The notes: generated by a model not told the origin, from the letters alone. A DNA stretch of 47,500 nt from an uncultured Allobosea sp. (GCF_945957345.1 NZ_CAMFKW010000040.1:1-47500); one strand, 5' to 3'; shown: positions 17,514 through 27,043, counted from the stretch's first letter. Numbers and translations are program-made.

Positions 17514-18531
17514 TCCCGAGCGCATTGGCGATGCCGTCGACCATCTCGTGACGGCTCCAATTTCCAACTGGACGATCCTGAAAGGGCTTCCGCTCCCTCT
17601 CCTCTATGCGAGGGCGCGGGAGCTGGCCGGCGGCTCGATTACTCTGGCGGCGGCCCGCCTGCTACAGCAGAACGTCTCGCGCGGCGACAGGGTTCTGATC
17701 CTCAGCGGCTTCATCATGCGGGATTATGGCTTGCCGGAGACGGACGGCCCGATCGGAGCTGCGGTGCTAGCGCGCGCCTTGTCCATGGGGCTGGGGGCTG
17801 TGCCGATCGGCGTATCGGAGGATTCGATCGTTCCTTGCATGAGGGCGTGTTTCTCGACCGCCGGCTTGATCCCTGCCGAACCCGGCAGGCTCGATTCGGG
17901 CCGGCACCGCTATGGGTTGTCGGGCTTCCCCGTGAACGAGGACGAGGCCCGCCGGGCCGCGCGTGACCTTCTGGACCAGCACAGGCCCAAGGCGCTCATC
18001 GCTGTCGAACGCCCGGGCGCCGGCAAGGATGGCGAATATCACGGCGGCGGCGGTTTCGAGGTTTCTTCGTTCACCGCCAAAACCGATATCTTGTACGCGG
18101 AGGCGAGAAAGGCCGGCATTCCCACGATCGGAATCGGCGATCTCGGCAATGAGCTCGGCATGGGCGCGGTCGCCGATATCGTCGCATCGGACGTGCCGAA
18201 CGGTGTCGTCATTGCGGCGCAGCAGCCTGCGGACGTCACGGTCGTCGCCAATATCTCAAACTGGGGCGCTTACGGGGTCGCGGCCTGTCTCGCCGCGCTG
18301 ACCGACAACAGCGACGCCTTCCATGACGGCCAGCACGAAAAGCGACTGATCGAAGCGTGTGTCCAAGCCGGCGGCATCGATCCCGTCGGAGGCCAGCTGC
18401 GCCTGTATGTCGACGGCACGGACGCGCACACCAATGCATCACTGGTCGATCTGTTGCGGTCGATCGTCGATCTGAGCCAGCGCGAAGGCGCAAACATCAG
18501 CGGATACCAGAGCTCGTGGCAGACCAAGTAA
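17494..18531 (+). CDS. D-glutamate cyclase-like (DUF4392/GLUCM C-terminal) protein
   Basis: A 345-residue protein beginning at a GTG inside the last codons of the UbiD gene, with AGAGG upstream. It matches the C-terminal domain of mitochondrial D-glutamate cyclase (formerly C14orf159) and bacterial DUF4392 proteins: VLILSGFIMRDYGLPETDGP, IAVERPGAGKDGEYHGG and GIGDLGNELGMG. In animals this domain makes 5-oxo-D-proline from D-glutamate. In a decarboxylase operon the substrate may be a related cyclic amide or amino acid, but this is inference from family and position. The stop is 11 nt before the next ATG. Confidence 0.78.
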   Translation: MQTPAISPERIGDAVDHLVTAPISNWTILKGLPLPLLYARARELAGGSITLAAARLLQQNVSRGDRVLILSGFIMRDYGLPETDGPIGAAVLARALSMGLGAVPIGVSEDSIVPCMRACFSTAGLIPAEPGRLDSGRHRYGLSGFPVNEDEARRAARDLLDQHRPKALIAVERPGAGKDGEYHGGGGFEVSSFTAKTDILYAEARKAGIPTIGIGDLGNELGMGAVADIVASDVPNGVVIAAQQPADVTVVANISNWGAYGVAACLAALTDNSDAFHDGQHEKRLIEACVQAGGIDPVGGQLRLYVDGTDAHTNASLVDLLRSIVDLSQREGANISGYQSSWQTK

Positions 18532-18542
18532 CCAGAAGGCCG

Positions 18543-19250
18543 ATGCGCGCTCACGGACGTCGCGTGGGGTTGATCGTACCCTCCGTCAACGCTGTCGTGG
18601 AGCCGGATTTCGCCTGGGCGGCACCGGAGGGGATCACCTTCCATGCTACGCGCATCCCCCTTTCGGCGACGACGCTGGAGGGGTTGCGCCTGATGAACCA
18701 AGGGGTTGAACATGCGGCGACGCTCCTCTCCCACCTATCCCCTGACCTGATTGCCTTCGCCTGCACGAGCGGGAGCTTCGTCGATGGGGAAGAAGGCCTG
18801 CGCAAACAGGTCGATCTCATCGCTTCGATCGGCAATTGTCCGGTCGTCGCGACGTCCCGGGCGATCATCGACGCTTTCCAACATCTCGGTATCCGCAAGG
18901 CGGCGCTCGCGACCCCCTATCTGGACTCGGTCAACAAGGTCGAGCGCGACTTCTTCGAGGGCCACGGTATCCAGGTGACCTCTCTCGTCGGGCTCGGGCT
19001 TTCCGGCGCGGCGATCCGGGAAGTTCCTCCCGAAGAAATCGCCGCCCTGGCACGGAAAGCCGATACTCCCGACAGCGAGGCGGTGTTCCTGAGCTGCACT
19101 GATCTTCGTGCGCTGGAAGTCGTCGAAACCTTGGAGCGCGACCTCGGCAAACCGGTCCTCAGCAGCAACCAGGTCACGCTTTGGGCGATCCTTCGTGCTC
19201 TCGGCGAACCGGCGCGCCGCTCCGGATTTGGCAGGATCCTCGCACAATGA
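18543..19250 (+). CDS. Maleate isomerase/arylmalonate decarboxylase-like protein (Asp/Glu racemase superfamily)
   Basis: A 235-residue enzyme. The N-terminus GLIVPSVNAVVEPDF and two Cys motifs, FACTSGSF and LSCTDLRA, match the two-Cys active site of the maleate isomerase/arylmalonate decarboxylase branch. Maleate isomerases turn maleate to fumarate; AMDases decarboxylate substituted malonates. AGAAGG precedes the ATG. Its last codon overlaps the next gene (ATGA). It may isomerise or racemise an unsaturated or substituted acid in the pathway fed by the UbiD enzyme. Confidence 0.82.
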   Translation: MRAHGRRVGLIVPSVNAVVEPDFAWAAPEGITFHATRIPLSATTLEGLRLMNQGVEHAATLLSHLSPDLIAFACTSGSFVDGEEGLRKQVDLIASIGNCPVVATSRAIIDAFQHLGIRKAALATPYLDSVNKVERDFFEGHGIQVTSLVGLGLSGAAIREVPPEEIAALARKADTPDSEAVFLSCTDLRALEVVETLERDLGKPVLSSNQVTLWAILRALGEPARRSGFGRILAQ

Positions 19251-20347
19251 CCATCAACGTCCAAAGTGCACGTATGGCCTCCATGCGCCTCTACGAAGCC
19301 GAGTCGTCCCCGGAGATGATCGCGGGCCGGTACGGCCTCGCTCCTCAGGAGATCGTCGACTTCTCGCTCAATGTGAATCCTCTCGGATCTCCCGTCGGGG
19401 CCATCGCCGCGGCCGAACGTGCGCTGGCTGCGACCAATTTCTATCCCGACCTGAAATTCGGCATCCTGCGTTCGGCGCTCGCGCGGCGACACAATGTTCC
19501 GGCGGAAAACTTCTTCTTCGGTGCCGGCCTCGACGACGTCATCAAATTGGTTCTGCAGGCGTGGACGAGCGAGGGCGACAAGGTTCTCGTCCATATTCCG
19601 ACATTTCCACGGTACGAATTGGAAGCGCGATTGAGAGGCTGCGAGGTTGTCGGCGTCGAGAGCGAAATCCCACAACGCATCGCCGTCGACAGGATGGAAC
19701 AAGCTCTCGCCGCCGGCGGAGTTGCCTTGGCCTTCATCTGCACGCCAAACAACCCGACCGGGGCGACTGTTGCGAACGCTGAGATCGAGCGGCTTGCCAA
19801 AGCATATCCCGCGACGATCTTTGTCGTCGATGAGGCTTTGATCTATCCGATGGAGCAAGGCGCCATACCGCTTTGCAATACCCTGCCAAATCTCTGTGTT
19901 ATGCGTACCTTCTCCAAGTATTTCGGCCTCGCGGGCCTGCGTATCGGCTATGCGGTGGCGGATGCGCGGCTGGTCGAGGTCGCCGAAATCGGCAGGCCAC
20001 CGTTCAACATGGCTGCCGCAGCCATGCATGCGGCCACGGCAGCCCTTGCCGATGAGACATTCCTGCCGTCCTGCAAGGCGTTCTTTAGCGAAGAGGCGGC
20101 CCATTTCAGGGAAAGGCTCGCGGCCTTTCCGCAGATTTCGATCTGCGGCAGCAACGCCAACATGCTGCTCCTAGACCTGGGCGATCGAAACGCCTCCGAG
20201 GTGACCGATCGGCTGGCCCGCAAGGGGATCGTGGTCGCGGATGCCGGGTCTTTCCGTGGCCTCGAACAGCATAACATGCTGCGCGTCTCGCTGCGGGGCC
20301 GAAAGGATAATCTCAAGCTGATCGCTGCACTGGAGACGATCCGATGA
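19247..20347 (+). CDS. PLP-dependent aminotransferase, HisC/CobC-like
   Basis: A 366-residue fold-type I pyridoxal-phosphate enzyme. Features are DFSLNVNPLG, the substrate region FICTPNNPTG, the cofactor Asp in VVDEALIYPM and the Schiff-base Lys in TFSKYFGLAGLRIGY. This pattern fits histidinol-phosphate aminotransferases and CobC-type threonine-phosphate decarboxylases. No hisC or cobalamin genes are nearby, so it is a catabolic homologue. It starts in an ATGA overlap with the previous gene and ends in one with the permease. It may transaminate an amino acid to feed the decarboxylase, by inference only. Confidence 0.85.
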   Translation: MTINVQSARMASMRLYEAESSPEMIAGRYGLAPQEIVDFSLNVNPLGSPVGAIAAAERALAATNFYPDLKFGILRSALARRHNVPAENFFFGAGLDDVIKLVLQAWTSEGDKVLVHIPTFPRYELEARLRGCEVVGVESEIPQRIAVDRMEQALAAGGVALAFICTPNNPTGATVANAEIERLAKAYPATIFVVDEALIYPMEQGAIPLCNTLPNLCVMRTFSKYFGLAGLRIGYAVADARLVEVAEIGRPPFNMAAAAMHAATAALADETFLPSCKAFFSEEAAHFRERLAAFPQISICGSNANMLLLDLGDRNASEVTDRLARKGIVVADAGSFRGLEQHNMLRVSLRGRKDNLKLIAALETIR

Positions 20348-21162
20348 CCGCAACGGTGCCACATAGTGTTGATACCGCGCGCTTTCGTTGGCGATGGCTT
20401 TCGTCCTTCGACAGTCTCATCCTCGCCGTAGCGCTGCTCCTGGCTTGGGAGGTCGGCGTCCGGATCGGCAAAGTTCCCGCCTACCTGCTTCCGCCGCCCT
20501 CGATGATCGTCACGCGGATCATCAGCGACTACCGCGCGCTCCTGATGCACACGGCCGTGACGATGAACGAGGTGGTCATCGGTTTCGGTCTTGCCATTGT
20601 GATCAGCATTCCGCTGGCTGCCATTCTGGCCCAGTTCCGATCGCTTGAGCGAGCGCTCTATCCAATCCTCGTCGCATCTCAGACGGTTCCGAAAGTCGCC
20701 ATCGCACCCTTATTCGTGGTCTGGTTCGGCTTCGGATTGCTCCCGAAGGTACTCATCGCCTTCCTGATCTGCTTCTTCCCGATCCTGATCGACGCGCTGA
20801 TCGGCTTTAAGTCCACGCCGAAGGAAGTCATCTGGCTGGCCCGCTCGATGGGAGCGCCGCGGCGGCGCATCTTCTTCAACTTCCAGCTGCCCGCCGCGTT
20901 GCCCCATATATTCGCGGGCCTCAAGGTTGCCAGCACGCTGGCCGTGGTGGGTGCTGTCGTCGGCGAATTCGTCGCGGCCGACAGCGGGCTGGGTTATCAG
21001 CTCATCGTGGCAAACGGCACGCTCGACGTCGTCCTATCGTTCGCTATCGTCGTCGTACTCAGCATTCTCGGCGTCCTCCTCTTTGCCGTCGTGGATCTCG
21101 CAGAGCGCCTCCTGCTGCCATGGCACATCTCGCATCGGACGACCGGTCAGGAGCGCGCATGA
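20344..21162 (+). CDS. ABC transporter permease, SsuC/TauC type (cassette 2)
   Basis: A 272-residue inner-membrane permease. It contains ALLLAWEVGVRIGKVPAYLL, SQTVPKVAIAPLFVVWFGF, the EAA loop WLARSMGAPRRRIFFNFQL at about residues 155-175, and a C-terminal membrane segment. It overlaps the aminotransferase by ATGA and the ATPase gene by 4 nt. Confidence 0.92.
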   Translation: MTATVPHSVDTARFRWRWLSSFDSLILAVALLLAWEVGVRIGKVPAYLLPPPSMIVTRIISDYRALLMHTAVTMNEVVIGFGLAIVISIPLAAILAQFRSLERALYPILVASQTVPKVAIAPLFVVWFGFGLLPKVLIAFLICFFPILIDALIGFKSTPKEVIWLARSMGAPRRRIFFNFQLPAALPHIFAGLKVASTLAVVGAVVGEFVAADSGLGYQLIVANGTLDVVLSFAIVVVLSILGVLLFAVVDLAERLLLPWHISHRTTGQERA

Positions 21163-21947
21163 TGACCGCCACGCTCGATTTCAAGCACGTCAACAAGTCC
21201 TACGGCACCGCCAGCGGCCCGATCGAAGCGTTGCGCGATTTCAACCTCGAGGTGGGCGACGGCGAGTTCATCTCCATCGTCGGCCCGAGCGGATGCGGCA
21301 AAAGCACACTCATGTCGATGGCCTCGGGACTGGCCTTCCCGAGTTCCGGCTCGATCAGCGTCAAGGGTGAGCGCGTCACGCAACCCGTGACGGATCTCGG
21401 AATCGTCTTTCAAACCGACGTCCTGCTCGACTGGCGCAACGTGCTGGACAACATTCTCATTCAGCCGGAAATGCGCGGCCTCGACAGGCGGGCTTACGAA
21501 ACGCGCGCCCGCGAACTGCTGAAGATGGTCGGCCTCGAAGGGTTCGAGAAGAAATATCCCTACGAGCTGTCAGGCGGAATGCGCCAGCGTGTCTCGATCT
21601 GCCGCGCGCTGATCCACGAGCCGCCGCTGCTCCTGATGGACGAGCCCTTCGGCGCCCTCGATGCCCTGACGCGCGAGCAGATGGTCATAGAACTCCATCA
21701 GATATGGCTGAAGACGCGCAAAAGCGTGATCTTCATCACCCATGACATTCAAGAGGCGGTCCTTCTTGCCGACCGGGTCGTGGTCATGTCTCCGCGGCCG
21801 GGGCGCATCGCCGAAATCATAGAAACACATCTGCCGCATCCGAGGCGGCCGGCGACCATGGAAACCCCTCGCTTCGTCAGTCTCGTGGCGCAGGTGCGCC
21901 ACGTCTTCGAGAAGCACGGGGTCCTGAAAGTCTACGATCCTGAATGA
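21159..21947 (+). CDS. ABC transporter ATP-binding protein, SsuB/TauB type (cassette 2)
   Basis: A 262-residue nucleotide-binding subunit. Walker A GPSGCGKST is at about residues 42-50, the Q-loop is in LGIVFQTDVLLDW, the signature LSGGMRQRVSICRA follows, Walker B is LLLMDEPFGALD and the switch His is in VIFITHDIQEAV. The ATG at 21159 overlaps the permease stop and has CAGGAG upstream; a second ATG follows directly. It powers the importer encoded by 20344 and 21964. Confidence 0.95.
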   Translation: MMTATLDFKHVNKSYGTASGPIEALRDFNLEVGDGEFISIVGPSGCGKSTLMSMASGLAFPSSGSISVKGERVTQPVTDLGIVFQTDVLLDWRNVLDNILIQPEMRGLDRRAYETRARELLKMVGLEGFEKKYPYELSGGMRQRVSICRALIHEPPLLLMDEPFGALDALTREQMVIELHQIWLKTRKSVIFITHDIQEAVLLADRVVVMSPRPGRIAEIIETHLPHPRRPATMETPRFVSLVAQVRHVFEKHGVLKVYDPE

Positions 21948-21963
21948 CAAGGGAGTGGGAAAG

Positions 21964-22971
21964 ATGAAGATCACGCGCAGGACAGCGATGCAGGCAGCTG
22001 TCGGCGGACTGACCGTCGCAGCATCGGCCGAACTCGGGATCACGCCTTCTCAGGCAGAGAATCTCAAGAAGGTGACGGTCCGTCTGGCCTTCACCTACAA
22101 TGGCCACCGATCTCCCTATCTGCTCGGCGTCGACAAGGGCTTCTACAAGCAGGAAGGGCTGGACGTTGACGTGCTGGAGGGACGCGGCATGACCTCGTCC
22201 ATGCAGCTTGTCGCAAGTCAGCAGGATACGTTCGCGATTGTCGATCCGCCCTCGCTGATGTTGGGCGTCGCCCAGGGCATGCCGATCAAGACGGTCGCGC
22301 AGGTCTATCAGATCAGCCCGAACGCTCTAATCAGCTGGCAGGAATACGGCATCAACCAGCCAGCGGACCTCAAGGGTAAAAAGGTGGCGACCCTGCAGGG
22401 CGATATGACCACCACCATGCTGTACGCTCTTCTGGCGAAGAATGGCGTGCCTGCGTCCGATGTGCGGATCATTGCCTCGGACGGCGGCACGCGCAACCAG
22501 ACCTTCCTGGCGAAACGCACTGAGGCCATCACCGGTTTCCCGAACGACAGCTATCTCAGCTTGTCGGCGACCGCAGGCGGGGGCTTGAAATACTTCACCT
22601 ACGCTTCGTTCGGCATCGACACGATGGGGGACAGCATCGTCGCGCATGCCAGCACCATCGAGAAATCGCCGGAGGTGGTGCGAGCTTTCGTGAAGGCCAG
22701 CCTGCGGGCCTATGATTACGCGCTGCGGAACCCCGAGGAAGCCATCGCCTCTCTCAAGATGCGTGCGCCGAACATCAATGTCGGCGTCGAAGTGGAGAAG
22801 CTGAAAGCGACTGCCGCGCTGCTGCGTGCCGAAGGAGACAAGGACGGTATCGTCGGCTTGTCCGTGGAGAGCCGCTGGAAAGCGACCCAGGCGCTGATGA
22901 AAGAGTTCGGCGGCCTGACGACCGGCATTACCGACGTGACGACCTATTACACCAACGACTTTATCAAGTAA
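21964..22971 (+). CDS. ABC transporter substrate-binding protein, NMT1/SsuA-like (cassette 2)
   Basis: A 335-residue periplasmic binding protein, paralogous to that at 13130-14125. The N-terminus MKITRRTAMQAAVGGLTVAA has a twin-arginine pair before the hydrophobic segment, so Tat export is possible. The family pattern is FTYNGHRSPYLLGVDKGFYK, then QEGLDVDVLEGRG and VDPPSLMLGVAQGMPIKTVA. The ATG at 21964 lies after GGGAGTGGGAAAG; a GTG 9 nt upstream is less likely. It presents the substrate to the permease and ATPase of this cassette. Confidence 0.92.
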   Translation: MKITRRTAMQAAVGGLTVAASAELGITPSQAENLKKVTVRLAFTYNGHRSPYLLGVDKGFYKQEGLDVDVLEGRGMTSSMQLVASQQDTFAIVDPPSLMLGVAQGMPIKTVAQVYQISPNALISWQEYGINQPADLKGKKVATLQGDMTTTMLYALLAKNGVPASDVRIIASDGGTRNQTFLAKRTEAITGFPNDSYLSLSATAGGGLKYFTYASFGIDTMGDSIVAHASTIEKSPEVVRAFVKASLRAYDYALRNPEEAIASLKMRAPNINVGVEVEKLKATAALLRAEGDKDGIVGLSVESRWKATQALMKEFGGLTTGITDVTTYYTNDFIK

Positions 22972-22986
22972 GCGGAGGAAAGCGGA

Positions 22987-23631
22987 GTGAAGCCGGCCCC
23001 CCGCAGATTGATTGTTGCCATAAGCGGCGCTTCAGGCGCGATCTACGGCGTGCGTGCGCTTGAAATGCTCCGGAAAACGGACATCGAAACCCACCTCATC
23101 GTGACTCGTTCGGCCCAGATCACGCTAGCGCAGGAACTGGAGATGAAGGTGGCTGACCTGCGGGCACTCGCCGACGTCGTACACAAGCCCGACGACATCG
23201 CAGCCAGCATTTCCAGCGGCTCCTTCCTGACGCTGGGAATGTTGGTCGCGCCTTGCTCCATCCGAAGTCTGTCGGAGATCGCGACCGGCGTCACCGCCGG
23301 CCTTCTTTCCCGAGCGGCCGACGTCGTCCTCAAGGAAAGGCGTCGATTGGTTCTCATGGTGCGGGAGACACCGCTCCACCTCGGTCACCTGCGCAGCATG
23401 ACGCAGGTCACTGAAATGGGGGCGGTGATCATGCCCCCGGTGCCGGCGTTCTATACTAAGCCGAGCACGCTCGACGACATCGTGAATCATAGCGTCGGGC
23501 GGGCGCTGGATTTGTTCGGCGTTGAACCCGTCAGGTTGAAGCGATGGGGCGAAACAATAACGATGAGCAAAAAGCCCACCTCATCCGCAGATACCGAACG
23601 GCAAACAGAAAAGCAACCCGCGGATCCATGA
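22987..23631 (+). CDS. UbiX family flavin prenyltransferase (cassette 2)
   Basis: A 214-residue prenyl-FMN synthase, starting at a GTG with GGAGG upstream. The flavin-binding AISGASGAIYGVRALEML and the conserved SSGSFLTLGMLVAPCS, ERRRLVLMVRETPLHLGHLR and IMPPVPAFY match the copy at 9504-10115. It ends with a poorly conserved charged tail of about 20 residues. It serves the UbiD enzyme at 16158, which has no UbiX next to it. Confidence 0.93.
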   Translation: MKPAPRRLIVAISGASGAIYGVRALEMLRKTDIETHLIVTRSAQITLAQELEMKVADLRALADVVHKPDDIAASISSGSFLTLGMLVAPCSIRSLSEIATGVTAGLLSRAADVVLKERRRLVLMVRETPLHLGHLRSMTQVTEMGAVIMPPVPAFYTKPSTLDDIVNHSVGRALDLFGVEPVRLKRWGETITMSKKPTSSADTERQTEKQPADP

Positions 23632-23680
23632 GATAACTTGGCTAAATTCGATTAGAACTCCGAGAATCAACACCAATTTC

Positions 23681-23686
23681 TATAAT
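23681..23686 (+). promoter_or_regulatory. Putative -10 element upstream of hutH
   Basis: A perfect TATAAT lies in the AT-rich 23632-23710 stretch, about 130 nt before the histidine ammonia-lyase start. No good -35 hexamer is seen at 17 bp, so this is a weak promoter call. Confidence 0.3.
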
Positions 23687-23813
23687 ATACACAAAGCACA
23701 GCTACCCCATGGCCATGGAGAGCCTGCGGGCAACTCCCTGCGGTCAGGACGCGACCGGGCCTGGACCAATGCAAGCCACGCCGCGCTCAGAACACTTCCA
23801 GAGGAAATCCCCA

Positions 23814-25352
23814 ATGACCATCACGCTTCGCCCCGGTTCCGTTACGCTGGCCGATTTGGCTGCGATCTATTGGAACGGCGAGAATGCTGTCCTCGATACC
23901 AGCTTCGACGCGCGCATCGAAAAGGCCGCCGCACGCATCGCGGCCATCGCTGCCGGCAACGAGCCGGTCTACGGTATCAACACAGGCTTCGGCAAGCTGG
24001 CCTCGATCAAGATCGACGCAGCCGATACTGCCGATCTCCAGCGCAATCTCATCCTGTCGCATTGCTGCGGCGTCGGCGCGCCGCTGCCGGAAGATGTCGT
24101 CCGTCTCATCATGGCGCTGAAACTCATTTCGCTGGGACGCGGCGCTTCCGGCACCCGCGTGGAAGTCGTTCGCCTGATCGAGGCCATGCTTGAAAAGGGC
24201 GTTACGCCCCTGATCCCCGAGAAAGGCTCGGTCGGCGCATCGGGGGATCTGGCGCCGCTCGCCCATCTTGCCGCCGTGATGATGGGAGAGGGCCAGGCCT
24301 TTCTCCAAGGCGAATGCCTATCCGGCCGTGAAGCGCTGCAACGCGCCGGACTGACCCCGCTGGTGCTTGCCGCGAAGGAAGGGCTGGCGCTCATCAACGG
24401 GACCCAGGCTTCGACGGCACTCGCACTGGCTGGCCTTTTTCGAGCCCACCGCGCCGCACAGGCGGCTTTGATTACCGGTGCGCTGTCCACCGATGCCGCC
24501 ATGGGCTCGTCCGCTCCCTTCACCGAAGAAATCCACACGCTCCGCGGCCATAAGGGGCAGATCGACACGGCCGCCACGCTCCGTGGCCTGCTTGAGGGCT
24601 CCGTCATTCGGCAGAGCCATATCGATGGCGACGAGCGGGTGCAGGATCCCTATTGCATTCGTTGTCAGCCGCAGGTGGGCGGGGCTTGCCTCGACCTTTT
24701 GCGCCAAGTCGGCCGCACACTGGAAATCGAGGCGAACGCCGTCACCGACAATCCGCTGGCTCTGTCCGACGGCAGCGTCGTATCTGGCGGCAATTTCCAT
24801 GCCGAGCCTGTCGCCTTCGCCAGCGATCAGATCGCGATCGCCGTCTGCGAGATCGGGGCAATCGCTCAGCGCCGCATCGCGCTCCTGGTTGATCCTGCTC
24901 TATCCTACGGCCTGCCGCCGTTCCTCGCTCGCAATCCGGGCCTGAATTCGGGCTTGATGATCGCCGAAGTGACCTCAGCGGCGCTGATGAGCGAGAACAA
25001 GCAGATGTCGCATCCCGCATCGGTCGACTCAACGCCCACCTCGGCCAACCAGGAAGATCACGTATCCATGGCTTGTCATGCTGCGCGACGTTTGCTGCAG
25101 ATGACCGAGAATCTATTCTATATCATCGGTATCGAGGCGTTGGCCGGCGCACAGGGCGTGGAACTGCGAAGCCCCCTGACCACCAGCCCCGAGTTGCAGA
25201 AAGCGGTCTCCTGCCTGCGCAGTGTTGTTCCCGCGTTGGAAGACGACCGCTATATGGCTTCCGATCTTGCCGCCGCCGCTCAGCTCGTGGCGGGGGGAAC
25301 GCTCACCACAAGTGTATCAACGGGTCTGTTGCCCACACTGGCGGCCGTTTAG
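23814..25352 (+). CDS. hutH: Histidine ammonia-lyase
   Basis: A 512-residue enzyme that deaminates L-histidine to urocanate. The MIO cofactor triad Ala-Ser-Gly is in [15 protein letters not shown]. Ser-His in [14 protein letters not shown] is the histidine-type selectivity pair, as distinct from Tyr- or Phe-selective relatives. Further conserved blocks are [10 protein letters not shown] and [21 protein letters not shown] chose the ATG at 23814 behind GAGG because the family begins there; the frame is open further upstream. No other hut gene is in the window, so it is separated from a normal histidine pathway. The mobile element begins shortly after its stop. Confidence 0.93.
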   Translation: MTITLRPGSVTLADLAAIYWNGENAVLDTSFDARIEKAAARIAAIAAGNEPVYGINTGFGKLASIKIDAADTADLQRNLILSHCCGVGAPLPEDVVRLIMALKLISLGRGASGTRVEVVRLIEAMLEKGVTPLIPEKGSVGASGDLAPLAHLAAVMMGEGQAFLQGECLSGREALQRAGLTPLVLAAKEGLALINGTQASTALALAGLFRAHRAAQAALITGALSTDAAMGSSAPFTEEIHTLRGHKGQIDTAATLRGLLEGSVIRQSHIDGDERVQDPYCIRCQPQVGGACLDLLRQVGRTLEIEANAVTDNPLALSDGSVVSGGNFHAEPVAFASDQIAIAVCEIGAIAQRRIALLVDPALSYGLPPFLARNPGLNSGLMIAEVTSAALMSENKQMSHPASVDSTPTSANQEDHVSMACHAARRLLQMTENLFYIIGIEALAGAQGVELRSPLTTSPELQKAVSCLRSVVPALEDDRYMASDLAAAAQLVAGGTLTTSVSTGLLPTLAAV

Positions 25353-25513
25353 CTCTTTGTGGCCTGCTGCAGGTTCTGAGGACAGTCCGTTAGGTCAATC
25401 CCACCTCTTTTCTAACTCGACCGGGCTAGTGTAGCTAATGGTCAAGTGCCGGACTGCAGCCGGGCCGAGCCATGCAGCGAAGCCGATTTCCGAGGATCGC
25501 TTATCGGAGCCGA

Positions 25514-27043
25514 TCAACAGCTCGACCTCCTTCCGCCGTTGCCGTCCGCGCTGTCCGTGCCGTCCGCAGAAGAGGTCGCATCGGACAGTACGGACAGAGC
25601 GGACGGGGCGAGCGGGGCGCCGACAGCCTGGACCACGCGGGTCATGGCGATAGTCCGGGTGCGCCCCTTGGCGGAGGCACGATCGAAGGCGATGTCGATG
25701 CCGCGGGCGCGCAGGACCGGCGCGAGGCGGCGCAGCTTTCCAGCAAGGGCGGCGGGGTCGAGAACCTTCGGCGGGACCATGCGGGTCCCGAGGAGTTTGG
25801 CGAGGTCGGTCGCGGTCCCCTGCCAGGCCAGGCGATTGCTCATCAGCTTCACGATGGCGGCGGCGATCGGATCGCCATGCAGCAGGAGATCCGAGCTCGC
25901 GGCCCGGTTGGCGTCGTAGGCTTGCGTGAAGCAGCCGGGCGGGCCGAACACGCTCTCGATCGCGATGCCGATGCGGGCGAACCCCGCCATCCGCGGCAAG
26001 CGTTCGGGCTTGACCTCGGGCAGGCGCGCGAGCGCCAAGGCCAGCAGATCGAGCAGGACACCGAACATCACCGGCCGCTGGAGGCGGAACTGCTCGTCGA
26101 GCTGCTGGGGGTCGACCCGAGAGGCAGGGTCGATCACCGGTAGGTTGAACACGATGGCACGGTCGGCGAGATCAGGCCGCTGCACGACCTCCTCGATGCC
26201 ATTCAGCAGCAGCGGCCGGACCGCCTCGAACACGACCTCGCCCTCGTCCGTGAAGAGTGCGCGGGTGCTGAACCCGCCCCCGGTCGCGATCTTGCAGAAG
26301 GCGTCCGAGAGCCAGTCGGAGATCACGGAGATGTTGTCGAAGCTCAGGACATGCGTGTTCGCGGTCGAGATGTAGAGATCGCGCTCGCTGCGCGGCAGCG
26401 CCCGCAGCGGCAAGCGGCTCGGATCGACCAGATCGTGCACGGCCCGGGCGAACGAGGTCTTGCCGGTCCCCTGCTCGCCCGCAAGGGCGATCACCGGATA
26501 CGGCCCGTCCGGCATCAGCGCTGCGACGCACCAGGTCACCAGCAGCTGGAACTCGCCGGGGCTCGCGAGGTTGAAGAACGGCCGCAGGAGCGAGACGGTC
26601 CCGCCGGACTGGGGCCGCGGCAGCGACATCATGGTCGCCCCGCGCGTGAAGCGGACCGGCAGGTCGCCGACGATGCTCCAGCCGGTCGGATCGACCTTGA
26701 CGGCCTGGTAGCTGTCGTCGCCGAGATCGATATAGACACTGCTCTCGTACCGCCCGGTCCGCAGGAAGACGCGCTCCTCGCGCCGCTCCGACGCCTGGTC
26801 CTCCAGCGCGGTGATGGCATTCTTCACCGCGCTGGCGGGCGGCACGCGACCCTGGAGCTGGCGGAACATCAGCCGCAGCGTCGACAGGAAGGTGCTGCTG
26901 CGCAGGGTGAGCGTCCGCTTGCCGATGCCGGCGGCGATCGTCGCATAGCCCCTCGCCCCACTCCGGCAGAGATCGCAATGCTCCTCGGCGATGGCGACGA
27001 GGAGATCGGCGTCGGTCAGCGCGATGCTGTCATCCGAACTCAC
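25514..27043 (-). CDS. P-loop ATPase, plasmid/ICE primase-helicase-like
   Basis: A 509-residue soluble ATPase. Walker A GEQGTGKTSFAR is at about residues 189-200 and a Walker B-like NTHVLSFDNIS follows. The N-terminal part includes YIDLGDDSYQAVKVDPTGWS, seen in replication-type ATPases of plasmids and integrative elements. The C-terminus is low-complexity (Ser, Asp, Gly) and probably disordered. It starts at GTG, overlapping a possible 27-codon upstream gene by 4 nt. As the last gene of the leftward cluster it is probably linked to replication or maintenance, but I cannot assign a family with confidence. Confidence 0.7.
   Translation of the reverse strand: MSSDDSIALTDADLLVAIAEEHCDLCRSGARGYATIAAGIGKRTLTLRSSTFLSTLRLMFRQLQGRVPPASAVKNAITALEDQASERREERVFLRTGRYESSVYIDLGDDSYQAVKVDPTGWSIVGDLPVRFTRGATMMSLPRPQSGGTVSLLRPFFNLASPGEFQLLVTWCVAALMPDGPYPVIALAGEQGTGKTSFARAVHDLVDPSRLPLRALPRSERDLYISTANTHVLSFDNISVISDWLSDAFCKIATGGGFSTRALFTDEGEVVFEAVRPLLLNGIEEVVQRPDLADRAIVFNLPVIDPASRVDPQQLDEQFRLQRPVMFGVLLDLLALALARLPEVKPERLPRMAGFARIGIAIESVFGPPGCFTQAYDANRAASSDLLLHGDPIAAAIVKLMSNRLAWQGTATDLAKLLGTRMVPPKVLDPAALAGKLRRLAPVLRARGIDIAFDRASAKGRTRTIAMTRVVQAVGAPLAPSALSVLSDATSSADGTDSADGNGGRRSSC

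Noticed and set aside
18917..20104. A 395-codon minus-strand frame opposite the isomerase and aminotransferase genes
   Set aside because: Antisense shadow of two genes with clear family motifs.
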